From Arthrobacter sp. SLBN-100 (GTDB lineage Bacteria; Actinomycetota; Actinomycetes; Actinomycetales; Micrococcaceae): a stretch of 64,000 bases of DNA. A model generated the notes under the pieces. That model searched no databases and was not told the DNA's origin. It saw nothing but the letters and a program-made list of their open reading frames with translations. Each line of letters opens with the position of its first letter. Positions within the stretch are counted from its first letter, which is position 1. The stretch covers positions 2,604,001 to 2,668,000 of the forward strand of contig NZ_VFMY01000001.1 in assembly GCF_006715305.1 (NCBI RefSeq). Direction: 5' to 3'. The translations under genes were made by a program, and so were the position numbers. Shown in pieces: positions 35,172 to 44,011 of this stretch.

Positions 35172-35843
35172 ATGCAACACATACGTGAACATGCGGACTA
35201 TGAGGCATTTTGCGCCTTGGCGCGCATTGCTCTGGAACGCACGGCGGATCGCTTACTCGCCAATTCGTTTACGGACCTGCTTTCGTTGGACAGCAGGTGG
35301 CACCCCAACGGCTTTGCGGTATTTCATGTGGACGATCATCACGACCTTGGACAACTGCGCCTCCATGTTTGGCCCGACACTGGGAGGGTTAGGCGGCCTG
35401 ACGACGCCCCGATTCATACTCATGTTTGGCACCTCTGCAGCCGCATCTTGGTTGGGACCTATTCCGAGACTCTCTATAAGACGTCAGGTCCCGGGGTGAG
35501 CGGAACCACGGAATACCACAGTGCTGACATCGACTACCTAGTCGACAAAGATACTTTCACCGCGCACGGCAAAGCGTTTCTTCGGCCGGTTCTGACGACC
35601 AATGTTTCCGGGAGTGGGTTCCACGAGGTTCCCGCAGATGTCCCCCACGAAACGCACATAGGGGAAAGGTCATTCGTTGCGACTCTATTGCTCACATCTC
35701 CCCCAGTGTCGGAACGGGCCACAATGTACGCCTCGGATGAAATCCGGCCGAGTACGTACGAGCGTCCCGCACTCAGCTATGAGCAGAAAAAGGGGCTCCT
35801 TAGTCGTTTGGAACAGGAACTCAGGATGAGGGTATCGCGTTGA
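35172..35843 (+). CDS. Cupin-like protein of unknown function, accessory cassette
   Basis: A 223-aa cytoplasmic protein I do not recognise. The middle has a cupin-like His pattern: DDAPIHTHVWHLCSRILVGT (about residues 78-97), then Glu/Tyr positions (YSETLY) and a second block GFHEVPADVPHETHIGERSF with more His and Glu. This looks like a metal-binding double-stranded beta-helix. The last 30 residues are charged and helical. Start ATG 35172 follows AGGGG; a longer reading begins at 35064. It overlaps the next gene by 4 bp (TTGA), so the two proteins are translationally coupled and probably act together. Confidence 0.7.
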   Translation: MQHIREHADYEAFCALARIALERTADRLLANSFTDLLSLDSRWHPNGFAVFHVDDHHDLGQLRLHVWPDTGRVRRPDDAPIHTHVWHLCSRILVGTYSETLYKTSGPGVSGTTEYHSADIDYLVDKDTFTAHGKAFLRPVLTTNVSGSGFHEVPADVPHETHIGERSFVATLLLTSPPVSERATMYASDEIRPSTYERPALSYEQKKGLLSRLEQELRMRVSR

Positions 35844-36592
35844 GGGCAGTTCGCATCTGGGCACTACATGGATTCAAAAAATTCCTCAAGCGCATCGATT
35901 TCTGGGCCCTGATCGTGGCTGCCGCCTATTTCACGTTCGCAGGCTTGACGAGCAAGCGATATGAGGAACTAATCCCCATCATCGTTGCCCTGCTTGGCTT
36001 GCTCGCGGTATCCCAATTCAGAAATCGTGGAGATGTCGTGGACGAGGTCAAAACCTGGAATCGGGAAAGGACAGACCTCTTTTCGTTCAAGTTCCCGCAA
36101 AGATATTTGGATGCTCAATCCAACGTCTCACACAGCTACTTCTACACGGGTGCAACGATGCGACGCACGATAACGAACATGCACGAACACCTCACGCGCA
36201 TCCTGGAACACCGCGGTTCAGTTCAAATACTCTTACCAAACCCCAGTAATGAGCGCCTGTTAGGGATAATTGCCGAGACTCATCCCACCAAGGATGCCCA
36301 GGGCATCAAGGCCGACATCGAGAATGCGCTGCGGCTCGCCCAAGAGTTGGAACCAGGCAAAGGCGCCGTCAAAATCCGCACCATTGACTTCGTGCCACAT
36401 ATCGGAATCAATGCCATGGACGTCGACTTGCCGGACGCGTTGATCATGGTCCAGATGTACGAGTTTAAAGGGAAATCCGAACGTGCGCCGATCTTCCTTC
36501 TGGACAGAGATGACAAGGAGTGGTTCAAGCACTTTAAGGAGCAGATCGATCGCCTGTGGAATAGCGGCACGGACTACCCGCCTACTATGTAG
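35840..36592 (+). CDS. Two-TM membrane protein with cytoplasmic PLD-like domain
   Basis: A 250-aa protein. Two hydrophobic helices near the N-terminus (FWALIVAAAYFTFAGLT and ELIPIIVALLGLLAVS) form a hairpin. From about residue 85 a cytoplasmic domain follows: YFYTGATMRRTITNMHEHLT, GSVQILLPNPSNERLLGIIA, VKIRTIDFVPHIGI, LIMVQMYEFKGK, and a C-terminal Trp helix. The order resembles phospholipase-D-like regulatory domains (DUF5919 type); no HKD catalytic motif is present, so it is probably a sensor or ligand-binding unit. The TTG start overlaps the cupin gene's stop. A membrane-anchored effector or sensor in a three-gene system is inferred. Confidence 0.72.
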   Translation: MRAVRIWALHGFKKFLKRIDFWALIVAAAYFTFAGLTSKRYEELIPIIVALLGLLAVSQFRNRGDVVDEVKTWNRERTDLFSFKFPQRYLDAQSNVSHSYFYTGATMRRTITNMHEHLTRILEHRGSVQILLPNPSNERLLGIIAETHPTKDAQGIKADIENALRLAQELEPGKGAVKIRTIDFVPHIGINAMDVDLPDALIMVQMYEFKGKSERAPIFLLDRDDKEWFKHFKEQIDRLWNSGTDYPPTM

Positions 36593-36649
36593 CCTTAGCC
36601 TCCGCAACCTTTGGCTACTGCGCGCGACGCGGCCATCGATACCGAACTC

Positions 36650-37162
36650 GTCAGCTTCACCATGGCTCGGGAACTCGTTTAGAGAAACCTCGGAGTCGCC
36701 GTCCCACCCGAATCGCCGGTCCGGGGGCACCCGGCGTCAGCCCGTGCACCAGCACCAATCACCAATGCCGACCTGAACTGGAGGACCCAGCTCGCCCAAT
36801 CTATGGCACGCACGCTCCCCACAGCAGTAACCGTCCTGATTCAGGCGCTCACCGGCACGGCACCACCGGACTGGAATGACCGTCCAGGCATCCGTCTGCC
36901 AGCCTGGTTCTGGACACCGGCGCATGCGGGCGGACGGGCGGCAGGACTTGGAGATCATGAGGTACGGGATGCTCAGCCACTTCTGCCGGATCGTGGACGG
37001 TCCGCTCACGACGGTTCGCCCCAAACCGGACACCCGGCCCAGCTCGGGGCGGGTGAGGGCACGCCGAGTCCGGATCAGATCGAGGATTATGGACAAGGTC
37101 TCGCCGTCCACCACCGCACTGGCGCCCCTATCCATCTCCACCTCCACTCCTTCGCCGAACAC
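36650..37162 (-). pseudogene. Decayed ROK-family regulator
   Basis: On the minus strand TLSIILDLIRTRRALTRPEL then GRVSGLGRTVVS is the N-terminal HTH of a ROK regulator. After about codon 53 the reading turns to nonsense, then pieces reappear: VGIGDWCWCTG, and after a stop PPDRRFGWDGDSEV, at the place of the family's IGLPGPV...PPIMPGWDG segment. Several frameshifts and at least one stop are implied. It belongs to the flanking debris of the sugar operon, next to a broken Gfo/Idh/MocA gene, and is less related to the two intact ROKs further on. Confidence 0.6.
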
Positions 37163-37331
37163 GACCCGGCCCCTTTTTGATTGTAGAGCCTTGATTTCTG
37201 CTTACAACGGTACTAGTTGTCATCGTTATCCTGGCCCCGGCGAGGTGAACCGGTCCGGGGTGGTCGACGCACTCTACGAGGTCACGAATCCTGGGTCTGG
37301 CCCACACGGAGACAGTGATTGCATCTAGCTC

Positions 37332-37499
37332 GTGTCACAGACATCTCGCGGGCCCCGTGCGGGCATCGTCGGCATGGGATTCATCGGGCAGGTTCACGCG
37401 CAGGCCGTCGCCCGTTGCGGCGGGGCCCACGAAGCCGACACCAACTCGACGGCACCGCATGTTTTCAGCGGCGCCGAAGGTGCGTTCAAGGCCGACTAG
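37332..37499 (+). pseudogene. N-terminal relic of a Gfo/Idh/MocA oxidoreductase
   Basis: From GTG 37332 the reading gives SQTSRGPRAGIVGMGFIGQV then HAQAVARCGGAH, the N-terminal Rossmann motif of Gfo/Idh/MocA dehydrogenases. It loses similarity and stops at 37497-37499. A few family-like residues persist after it, but 37500-37693 carries no open frame. It stands divergent from the ROK relic, as such pairs usually do when functional. Confidence 0.65.
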
Positions 37500-37693
37500 C
37501 ACGTCATCTGGCGAGAAGCCGCCCGCGGTGCACAGCGTTGGTGCCACCGACCGCCCGAGCTCGCGGCAGCCTCCCCTCGTGGCCGCCGCCTGAACCGGCT
37601 CCAGCCGGATGTGCTCTCCTAATGGTCCGGAGGGCACGTCCGAGTGTGTGTGCCTGGTCGTCATGGCCGCTCCGACCCGGACGTCGGCCGTGG

Positions 37694-38791
37694 TCAGCTG
37701 GGACCGAGGGCGCGCACGACGCGCAGGAGACCGGTGGTGGCCTGGTACCGGTGGTCCAGCGTCGCTGCTGTGATGAACGCGTCGCCGGCCCGGATCGGCT
37801 CGCGGAAGCCGGGCCCTGACAGGAGGCCCTCGCCCTCCACCACGACGTTGACCGAGTAGCGCCAATCCTCAGGCGCGTAGGAGTCCGCGACAGCCAGCAG
37901 CCGCGCCTGGAAGCATGGGGCAGCCGATGCCCCAAGGAGGGCGACCTCCTGGTCGGGAGCGATCGTCTGAAACAGTCCCTGCGGTTGGAAGGCCTCGAGG
38001 GCCTGCTCGCGGGCTTGGGGGGCGACCTTGAAGCACGACAGGGCCGTTTCGGTCGTCAGACCGCCGGTGCCCGACGCCTCGTCGGGGACGACCCCCTTCC
38101 ACTCGGCCAGAATCCCGAGGTCCGCGGGCTCCTGGATTTCGATGAAGAACGTACCGCCGCTGATGTAGTGGGGAACGCCCGGGGGAACCAAGACCACGTC
38201 GCCGCCTTTGATCGGCGTCCTGTGGACGAGGTCTACCAGCGCCTGCCGGTCCTGGGCGGCGAAAGCGTGCCGGAACTGCTCCTCGGTAACTCCCTCACGG
38301 AAGCCGATGCCGGCGTAAGCCGGCTCGCCATCGGTTCCCGGGGCGTCGACGATGATCCAAGCCTCGGTCTTGCCGCATGGGCTGGCGAAGTGGGTCTCGG
38401 CGAAGGCGCCGTCTGGGTGGACGTGCAGTGGGACGCGGTCGCGGGGCGCGACAAGCTTGACCTGGAAGCGCGGATCCGCACCCCAGCGCTCCGTGTCGGC
38501 GCCGAGCCACTTCTCGGGGGCCTCTGAGATCAACCGGGGGAGAGATACCCACTCCCCGTCAGGCATCTGGACCCGTGTCACTCCCTGCGTGCCGCCCTCG
38601 GGATGCGGGGAGCGCGAGTCGATGCAGGAGCCGACCCAATCCTCTGCCCAGCGGCTGTCGGCCGGGGAGGAGAGCCCGCGAAACCGACGCCACGCCCCAC
38701 CGCCCTCGTAGAAAGTGTGGACCGGGTTCGGATCCAGGCGGAGGGGTAGTGCGGCCAGAGCCGCGGAGCGGGAGTCGTGGGCCTCAGTCAT
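37694..38791 (-). CDS. Class I mannose-6-phosphate isomerase-like protein
   Basis: A 365-aa cupin-fold enzyme. Zinc ligands are visible: His123 and His125 in VPLHVHPDGAFAE, Glu143 in GKTEAWIIVD, and a later His in VPPGVPHYI. PMI type I enzymes interconvert mannose-6-P and fructose-6-P, but operon-borne paralogs act on other sugars. ATG 38791 has GAGG 6 bp upstream. It is the last gene of a minus-strand operon after the glycosidase-like gene (265-bp gap). The missing C-terminal PMI domain and the catabolic context argue for a specialised ketose/aldose isomerase. Confidence 0.78.
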   Translation of the reverse strand: MTEAHDSRSAALAALPLRLDPNPVHTFYEGGGAWRRFRGLSSPADSRWAEDWVGSCIDSRSPHPEGGTQGVTRVQMPDGEWVSLPRLISEAPEKWLGADTERWGADPRFQVKLVAPRDRVPLHVHPDGAFAETHFASPCGKTEAWIIVDAPGTDGEPAYAGIGFREGVTEEQFRHAFAAQDRQALVDLVHRTPIKGGDVVLVPPGVPHYISGGTFFIEIQEPADLGILAEWKGVVPDEASGTGGLTTETALSCFKVAPQAREQALEAFQPQGLFQTIAPDQEVALLGASAAPCFQARLLAVADSYAPEDWRYSVNVVVEGEGLLSGPGFREPIRAGDAFITAATLDHRYQATTGLLRVVRALGPS

Positions 38792-39056
38792 CGGTACCTC
38801 GTCAGGTGTGTTCGACCGGGTGGCCCGGCCTCGGTGTGGGTATCGGCGCGCTCGGCGGTACGCCCTGCGGTGAGTCGACGAGAAGAGGGCGGGGTCTCCT
38901 CGGCGCCGCCCCAGCCCGGTCCTCGTGCTCGACCCGAAAAGACGCCGTCGAAGCCCGCGCAGGAGCGCGCGAAGCGTACTGCCGGTGAGCCCCCAGGGAG
39001 CGACCGGACCGACCTATGCGCGGACGGCCTCAGACCGCTCCCCAAGGAGTCCCGCC

Positions 39057-40220
39057 TCACGACCGGCGCAGGTCGTAGATGCTCTTGTTGTACTCCCGCA
39101 CTGGGTTGACGAAGTCCACATACGGTTCGTCCCGGGGGGACTTGATGCCCCAGCCGCGGGCGGTATTCTCGATGTACGCGCACCAGTGGAAGCCGAGGAA
39201 CCACGGCTCCTTGACGACCGTGTTGAGGCTGTCGATGTAGTTCTGCGCACGTGCGGCGTGGTCGGCCAAGCCGGCCTGCGAACGGTTGGGGTTCATCTCG
39301 GTCGCGGTCCAGTTGCCGATGTCCGGGATGAAAAGCGGCTTGCCGATCTCCTTGCTCGCCCAGCGTGCATGGTCGAGCATCTCCTGACGAGACTCGTCTG
39401 TGTCCTTGGGGAAATACTGCACCTGCAGCACGTCGATGTGCTCCTTGGCGCCTGCGAGGACCGGCGCCGGAAGCGGCCGGTTGCCGTTGTACAGGTCCCC
39501 GAGGATGAGGTGGTTCGTGTCGTACATCCGGATGTACTTGGCCATGGTGGAGTAGTACTTCTCGGCAATCTCACCCAGGCGCTCCTCGCGCTCGTCCGGG
39601 CTGAGGCCCTTGAGCTGCGGGAAGTCCGCGCCGCTCACGTGGGGCGCCCATGACGGGGCGTCATCGTACGAGTACCCGATCAGGTTGGGGTCGTCGGCGA
39701 GGTCGGCGCAGACGCTTCGTGCGAGGTAGGCGCAGTGGTCCTCGAAGTCCTGGTCGAAGACGTCCGGGAACACGGGGTCGCCGTTCCAGTCCTCGGTCTC
39801 CGCAACGCGAAGAAGCATGACATAGGGCATATCCGCGATCTCGAAGTCGCGGGGGGTGAACTGGCTCGTCGACTGTTGCACAGTCACGCGCTCGGCCCAG
39901 GAGAACTCCTTGCGCCAGCCGCCACCGATATAGTCTTGGGTCCAGCCGATCGTGTTGAAGCCCCAGTCCTTGAAGTCCTTGACGACGCCCTCGCGGATCC
40001 AGCGTTCCTTCGAACCGCCGTACTTGTTCCGCCACACGTCAATGTTGTGCGGGTATTTGAGGTCGGAGTCGTCAGCATGCGCAACGCCGACGGTCAGGAA
40101 CGCGCCACCGTCGGGGTCGACGAACCACCAGCGGCCCTCGTCGTCCTGGGCAGTGTGGAAGAAGCCTGTGGCCTCAAAGGTGAGATCGGTGCTACCGCCG
40201 TACTTGTTGAAACGGGACAT
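39057..40220 (-). CDS. Glycoside hydrolase-like TIM barrel protein (agarase/GH-A-like), atypical catalytic residues
   Basis: A 387-aa cytoplasmic protein. The start EGRWWFVDPDGGAFLTVGVA and GFNTIGWTQDYIGG follow the pattern of agarase-type GH-A clan barrels. Where the family usually shows an Asn-Glu acid/base after strand 4, this protein has GYSYDDAPSWAPH, and near strand 7 it reads KPLFIPDIGNWT, so both positions appear to be Asp. There is no signal peptide, so it would act on imported material. ATG 40220 has AGGAG 7 bp upstream. It follows the binding-protein gene by 40 bp. The family assignment comes from motif memory and needs a structure model. Confidence 0.65.
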   Translation of the reverse strand: MSRFNKYGGSTDLTFEATGFFHTAQDDEGRWWFVDPDGGAFLTVGVAHADDSDLKYPHNIDVWRNKYGGSKERWIREGVVKDFKDWGFNTIGWTQDYIGGGWRKEFSWAERVTVQQSTSQFTPRDFEIADMPYVMLLRVAETEDWNGDPVFPDVFDQDFEDHCAYLARSVCADLADDPNLIGYSYDDAPSWAPHVSGADFPQLKGLSPDEREERLGEIAEKYYSTMAKYIRMYDTNHLILGDLYNGNRPLPAPVLAGAKEHIDVLQVQYFPKDTDESRQEMLDHARWASKEIGKPLFIPDIGNWTATEMNPNRSQAGLADHAARAQNYIDSLNTVVKEPWFLGFHWCAYIENTARGWGIKSPRDEPYVDFVNPVREYNKSIYDLRRS

Positions 40221-40260
40221 CTGGTATCTCCTTGACTGTAGAGCAAACGGAACTGGTGTG

Positions 40261-41550
40261 TTATCGAGCGAGCGGGACTGACACCACGGGGTCGTTGAGC
40301 TTTTTGACGGCGGCAAACACGTCGTTCGAAAGCCGCTCGGCGTACATCGCGTCAATCGCGTCGTAGTCGTTGGTTGACGCGTCCGAGTAGGCGGCCGGAA
40401 GGTTGTATCCCGACGGACGCTTGTCCTCGAACGCCGCCCAGAACTCCTGCGGTCGAATGACCTTGAGCGGAATCTGCGGGTCCCACCCGTCCGGGTTGAG
40501 CGACCGTGACATCTTCTTCCAGTCATAGGGGTCCGGACCCGCGATGACCTTCTTGTAGGCCTCGGCGGCCTCGGCGGTGTTAATGACGAAGGTCTGGAAG
40601 ATCTGCATCCGCTCCAGGGGGGGTACCTGGAAGCCGTTGATGGCGTCGTATAGACGCACCATCATCGCGCCACCCATCCACTCACCGGGGTTAGCCACCG
40701 TGGCAAGGGCGTCACCGGCGACGATCGCGTCCAGCATTTCGGGGATGGCGTCGGCGCCCACGACCAGGACCTTGTCAAGCCCCTTCTTCTTGAGCACGGA
40801 GATGGCACCGAGGGCGGAGTCGTCGTTCTGGCAGATGATCGCGTCGACGTCCGGGTGCGCGGTGAGCAGGTTCTCGACCACGGGAACCGTGGCGACCCGG
40901 CCGAAGTTTCCGGGCTGACGAGCGACCAGCTGGATGCGCGGGTACTTCTCGGCGAGGAGCTTGTCCATCGCGTAGTCCTTGAAGTCGGACGCGACGACGC
41001 CCTGCACACCCGTGATGTGGATGATCTTGCCTGAGCCGCCCATCTTGTCGAACAGATAGGTGCACAACGACTCGAAGCTCGCCTGGTGTGGGAAATCGAA
41101 GTACCCGACGTAGTGGTCGCCTACGTCGAGGGGGGTGCTCCACGGCTGGTTGGAGTGACAGTTGGTGCCGAAGGTCGTCTGGCGCTCGAGGGTGCCAAAC
41201 AGCTGCGGCGAGGAGGCCGCGACGTTTGCCATGGTCATCACGCCTTTCAGGCCGAGGTTGGGTACGTTGCTGAACGAGGCGAGCTGGGCCTGAGTGTCGC
41301 CGTTGAAGTTTTCCACCTTGGGGCTTGTGCCCAGGGCCGCGGCGGCTGCCGTGGCGGCCTTGACCCAGCCATCCCAGTAGAGGTTGTTGGCGACGGGCGG
41401 GGCGACGAGGATTCCGGCAGCACCCGCGCCGTCCGCGGCGCCGAGGCTTTCGGGGCTCTGTGCACAGCTTGTGAGGAGGCCGCCTGCGCCGACGGCCACT
41501 CCGGCGAGACCGAGTAGTTGGATGAGGCTGCGCCTCGAGAAATCTTCCAT
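40261..41550 (-). CDS. Sugar ABC transporter substrate-binding protein (RbsB-type), Tat/lipoprotein
   Basis: A 429-aa exported protein. The N-terminus has a twin-arginine motif (FSRRSLIQLLGLAGV) and a lipobox LLTSC with Cys29, so it is probably a Tat-exported lipoprotein. The mature part is periplasmic-binding-protein family 1: GILVAPPVANNLYWDGWVKA, IICQNDDSALGAISVLKKKG, VVGADAIPEMLDAI. AAGGAG lies 7 bp before ATG 41550. It works with the permease and ATPase of this operon. An apparently longer reading across the permease gene is an accidental open frame. Confidence 0.88.
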   Translation of the reverse strand: MEDFSRRSLIQLLGLAGVAVGAGGLLTSCAQSPESLGAADGAGAAGILVAPPVANNLYWDGWVKAATAAAAALGTSPKVENFNGDTQAQLASFSNVPNLGLKGVMTMANVAASSPQLFGTLERQTTFGTNCHSNQPWSTPLDVGDHYVGYFDFPHQASFESLCTYLFDKMGGSGKIIHITGVQGVVASDFKDYAMDKLLAEKYPRIQLVARQPGNFGRVATVPVVENLLTAHPDVDAIICQNDDSALGAISVLKKKGLDKVLVVGADAIPEMLDAIVAGDALATVANPGEWMGGAMMVRLYDAINGFQVPPLERMQIFQTFVINTAEAAEAYKKVIAGPDPYDWKKMSRSLNPDGWDPQIPLKVIRPQEFWAAFEDKRPSGYNLPAAYSDASTNDYDAIDAMYAERLSNDVFAAVKKLNDPVVSVPLAR

Positions 41551-41573
41551 TGCAATGCTCCTTGTGGACGGGG

Positions 41574-42641
41574 CTACTTGATGGGTGTCATGGGACTGAC
41601 TTTTTGGCGGCTCATGATCACCGCGAGGACAACCACCGCCCCCTGGATGACGAGCTGGAGATGGGGATCGACACTGAGCAATTGCATTCCGTTGATCAGA
41701 ATGGTCAGGAGCAGGACACCCAGGAACGTCCGGTGAGGACCGCCCGCTCCACCGCTCAACGCGGTTCCGCCGATGACGACGGCGCCGATAGAGGGCAACA
41801 GCAAGGACGCGCTCTGGCTGGGCGAACCCGACAGGGCGTGGACGCTGAGCAGGATGCCGGAGAACCCGGCGAGAAGGCCCGCCAATGTAAAGGCGACTAC
41901 CTTGACCAGGCGGACGTTGATCCCGGCCACGACGGCGGCCGGTTCCGAGCCGCCCACCGCGAAGAGGTGACGTCCAAACCTGGTGTACCGACACAGGACG
42001 ACCGCGATCGCCAGCACGAGCAGGGCCCAGAGGAACAGCACCGGCAGGGCACCGAGCCGGCCGTCCAGTACCTGGGAAGCGCTCGACGTGATCGAGATCG
42101 GGATGGGAACTCCCCCGACCAGGAAGGAGGCGAGACCGTCGAGGGCGAAGAAGGTCCCTAGCGTCGCCAAGAACGACGGCACCCGCAGCACCGCGAAGAG
42201 AATTCCGTTGAGCAGGCCACATGCGGCCCCCACAAGCAGCGCGAGCGGGACGGCCACCGCCGCGGACGGACCCGCGCTCTGCATGGCCATCGCCAGGATG
42301 ACGCCCGACAGGGTCGCCACGGAAGCGACAGACAAGTCGATGCTCCCCATGACGATCGGGAGCGTTCCGGCCACGGCGATCACCAGGAGCACTGACATCT
42401 GGATGGCGATGTTCTGCCAGTTGAGCACCGTCATGAAACGGGGCTGCATGGCGGAAAACATGATGACCAGCGCGACGATCACGAGCGTCGTCCCGAGCCA
42501 CGACCGCATCGCGTTCGCTAGGTTGAAGTTCTGGAGGGGCCACGCGTTTCGCTGAACCGCCGTGACGCCAGTCCCGGACACGCTTCCCGACGAGGGAAGG
42601 TTCGGTTTCTGCTTTGGGTCCTTGTTGGTAGAGACGGTCAT
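41574..42641 (-). CDS. Sugar ABC transporter permease (RbsC-type)
   Basis: A 355-aa membrane protein of the branched/ribose permease family, with about ten helices. Hallmarks are VMGSIDLSVASVATLSGVIL, VPSFLATLGTFFALDGLASF, FGRHLFAVGGSEPAAVVAGI and a C-terminal GGTALSGG block. ATG 42641 has AGAGGA 6 bp upstream. It lies between the HbpS-like gene and the binding protein in one operon, while its ATPase is at the operon's far 5' end, so ABC genes are interrupted by oxidoreductase genes. A single permease gene is normal for this class (homodimer). Confidence 0.88.
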   Translation of the reverse strand: MTVSTNKDPKQKPNLPSSGSVSGTGVTAVQRNAWPLQNFNLANAMRSWLGTTLVIVALVIMFSAMQPRFMTVLNWQNIAIQMSVLLVIAVAGTLPIVMGSIDLSVASVATLSGVILAMAMQSAGPSAAVAVPLALLVGAACGLLNGILFAVLRVPSFLATLGTFFALDGLASFLVGGVPIPISITSSASQVLDGRLGALPVLFLWALLVLAIAVVLCRYTRFGRHLFAVGGSEPAAVVAGINVRLVKVVAFTLAGLLAGFSGILLSVHALSGSPSQSASLLLPSIGAVVIGGTALSGGAGGPHRTFLGVLLLTILINGMQLLSVDPHLQLVIQGAVVVLAVIMSRQKVSPMTPIK

Positions 42642-42749
42642 CTCCGGTCCTCTCGGTACTGCTGGTCGGGCGAGCTGCTGCAAGTTGTTGTTGACCTAGG
42701 GAGCCGACGCCCGTGCGTCCGCACCTTCGACGATGACGTGGACGCGAAG

Positions 42750-43169
42750 TCAGGACATGGTGTTGGCCGCGGCCTCGGCGACGCTGCGGTCCTGCTCCGG
42801 GCTGCCGCCCGACACGCCGACGGCGCCGACGAGCTGGCTGTCCACGGTGAGCGGGACGCCGCCGCCGATGACGGAGAAACGATCCTGCTGGCCCAGGCCG
42901 TGCACGATGTCGGGACGCCCGCTCACGTTGCCCCACCAATCGTGGGTGGCGATGCCCGCGAACGCGGCGACGGTATAGGCCTTGTCCTGCGACAGCTGGG
43001 CGCAGAGCAGCGCTGCCCCGTCCATGCGGGCGAACGCAAGGGGGTGGCCGGCGCGGTCAACGACCGTGACGCAGACGGCGAGGCCCTGGGCCTCAGCCTC
43101 CGCCACGGCGTGGTCCACGAGCCGTTGGGCGGACTTGAGGTCAATCGTGTAGGACTCGATTAAGGACAT
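42750..43169 (-). CDS. HbpS/GlcG-family (DUF336) protein
   Basis: A 139-aa protein. IDLKSAQRLVDHAVAEAEAQ starts the helical part; CVTVVDRAGHPLAFARMDGA, DKAYTVAAF, and VPLTVDSQLVGAVGVSGGSP are the conserved core. Members bind haem or act as small partners of oxidoreductases; GlcG travels with glycolate oxidase genes. GGAG lies 6 bp before ATG 43169. Here it is in an operon with a GMC dehydrogenase and a subunit-3-like protein, so a role in their redox chemistry is plausible. No signal peptide is present. Confidence 0.85.
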   Translation of the reverse strand: MSLIESYTIDLKSAQRLVDHAVAEAEAQGLAVCVTVVDRAGHPLAFARMDGAALLCAQLSQDKAYTVAAFAGIATHDWWGNVSGRPDIVHGLGQQDRFSVIGGGVPLTVDSQLVGAVGVSGGSPEQDRSVAEAAANTMS

Positions 43170-43230
43170 GGAAATACTCCTCGGGGGTTGACAGCTTAGG
43201 CGGATTAGTCTTGCGAAGCGGAGCGATGGA

Positions 43231-43953
43231 CTAGGAGTGCAGTTCGGCCCACAAGGTCTCGTAGTCACCGGCGGTCATGTACGCGAGCGTGCTGTAGCGG
43301 CCGTCGTTGGTCTCGGCAAGGGACCAGGGCCCGGGCCACCCGATGGTGCGCCACCCGACACGGTCCCTGTTCCCGCCGTAGACCGGATCGGAGTAGAAGC
43401 CGCAACGGGTATGCAGAACCAATGTCTCGGCAAAGCCGAGGTTCTCGTCGGTGACCGGCTGACTCATCGCGACCTTGAGCCCGAAGACGCCACCGCCCTT
43501 CTTGGGTGCCGGGGCCGGGGCGCCATAGGAACCCGTGTCCTCGCCCTCACGCTCACTCGAGGCCGCCTCGTTGGCGGGGGCCTGCACCTCCCTGGGCAGG
43601 ATCGTTTCTAGGATGCTGTCCTGCTGCTCCTCCGTGAGGGTCACGAACTCGCTGCCGAACTTCTCTCCGCTGCGCCGGTCGAGGTCGCGGACGCCCTCGC
43701 GGTATCTCTCCTGCAGGTCGGCAATGCGATTCGTCCACGCCTCCGCCTGCCTGCCGTCGATCCGCAAGAACCCACTTCCCCAGGGGTTGGCGTAGATGTA
43801 GTCGATGCCCGACAGGTATCGATCGATGAACACGACCACGCCCGCCTCCCGGGCACCCGGGTCGTGGTCCGTGGGAATGATCCGCGCCGCCGCGGCCTCC
43901 ACCGTCTGCCATTCGTGCTCGTCGAAGAACAGGGGAACCGAGTTGTTGTTCAT
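43231..43953 (-). CDS. Gluconate 2-dehydrogenase subunit 3-like protein
   Basis: A 240-aa small partner of GMC flavoproteins. FFDEHEWQTVEAAAARIIPT, then DHDPGAREAGVVVFIDRYLS is the signature of the family, and the C-terminal GFYSDPVYGGNRDRVGWRTIGWPG is also typical. A Pro/Ala/Lys linker interrupts the middle (APAPAPKKGGG). In glucoside 3-dehydrogenases and related systems this subunit assists the catalytic subunit and its export or electron transfer; no Tat signal is present here. It precedes the HbpS-like gene by 61 bp and follows the GMC gene by 58 bp in one operon. Confidence 0.87.
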   Translation of the reverse strand: MNNNSVPLFFDEHEWQTVEAAAARIIPTDHDPGAREAGVVVFIDRYLSGIDYIYANPWGSGFLRIDGRQAEAWTNRIADLQERYREGVRDLDRRSGEKFGSEFVTLTEEQQDSILETILPREVQAPANEAASSEREGEDTGSYGAPAPAPKKGGGVFGLKVAMSQPVTDENLGFAETLVLHTRCGFYSDPVYGGNRDRVGWRTIGWPGPWSLAETNDGRYSTLAYMTAGDYETLWAELHS

Positions 43954-44011
43954 GAGTTGGAGACACTCCTATCGGGACGGGGACGGACGTAGCTGGTGCA
44001 CCATGCGCTCC

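Noticed and set aside
36803..37180. 125-codon plus-strand frame near 37 kb
   Set aside because: It is opposite the ROK relic and has no domain or ribosome site. The minus strand shows real though broken homology.
40261..42939. 892-codon frame apparently fusing a long N-terminal domain to the sugar-binding protein
   Set aside because: The N-terminal part is the permease gene read out of frame. A good ribosome site, Tat motif and lipobox show that the binding protein starts at 41550.
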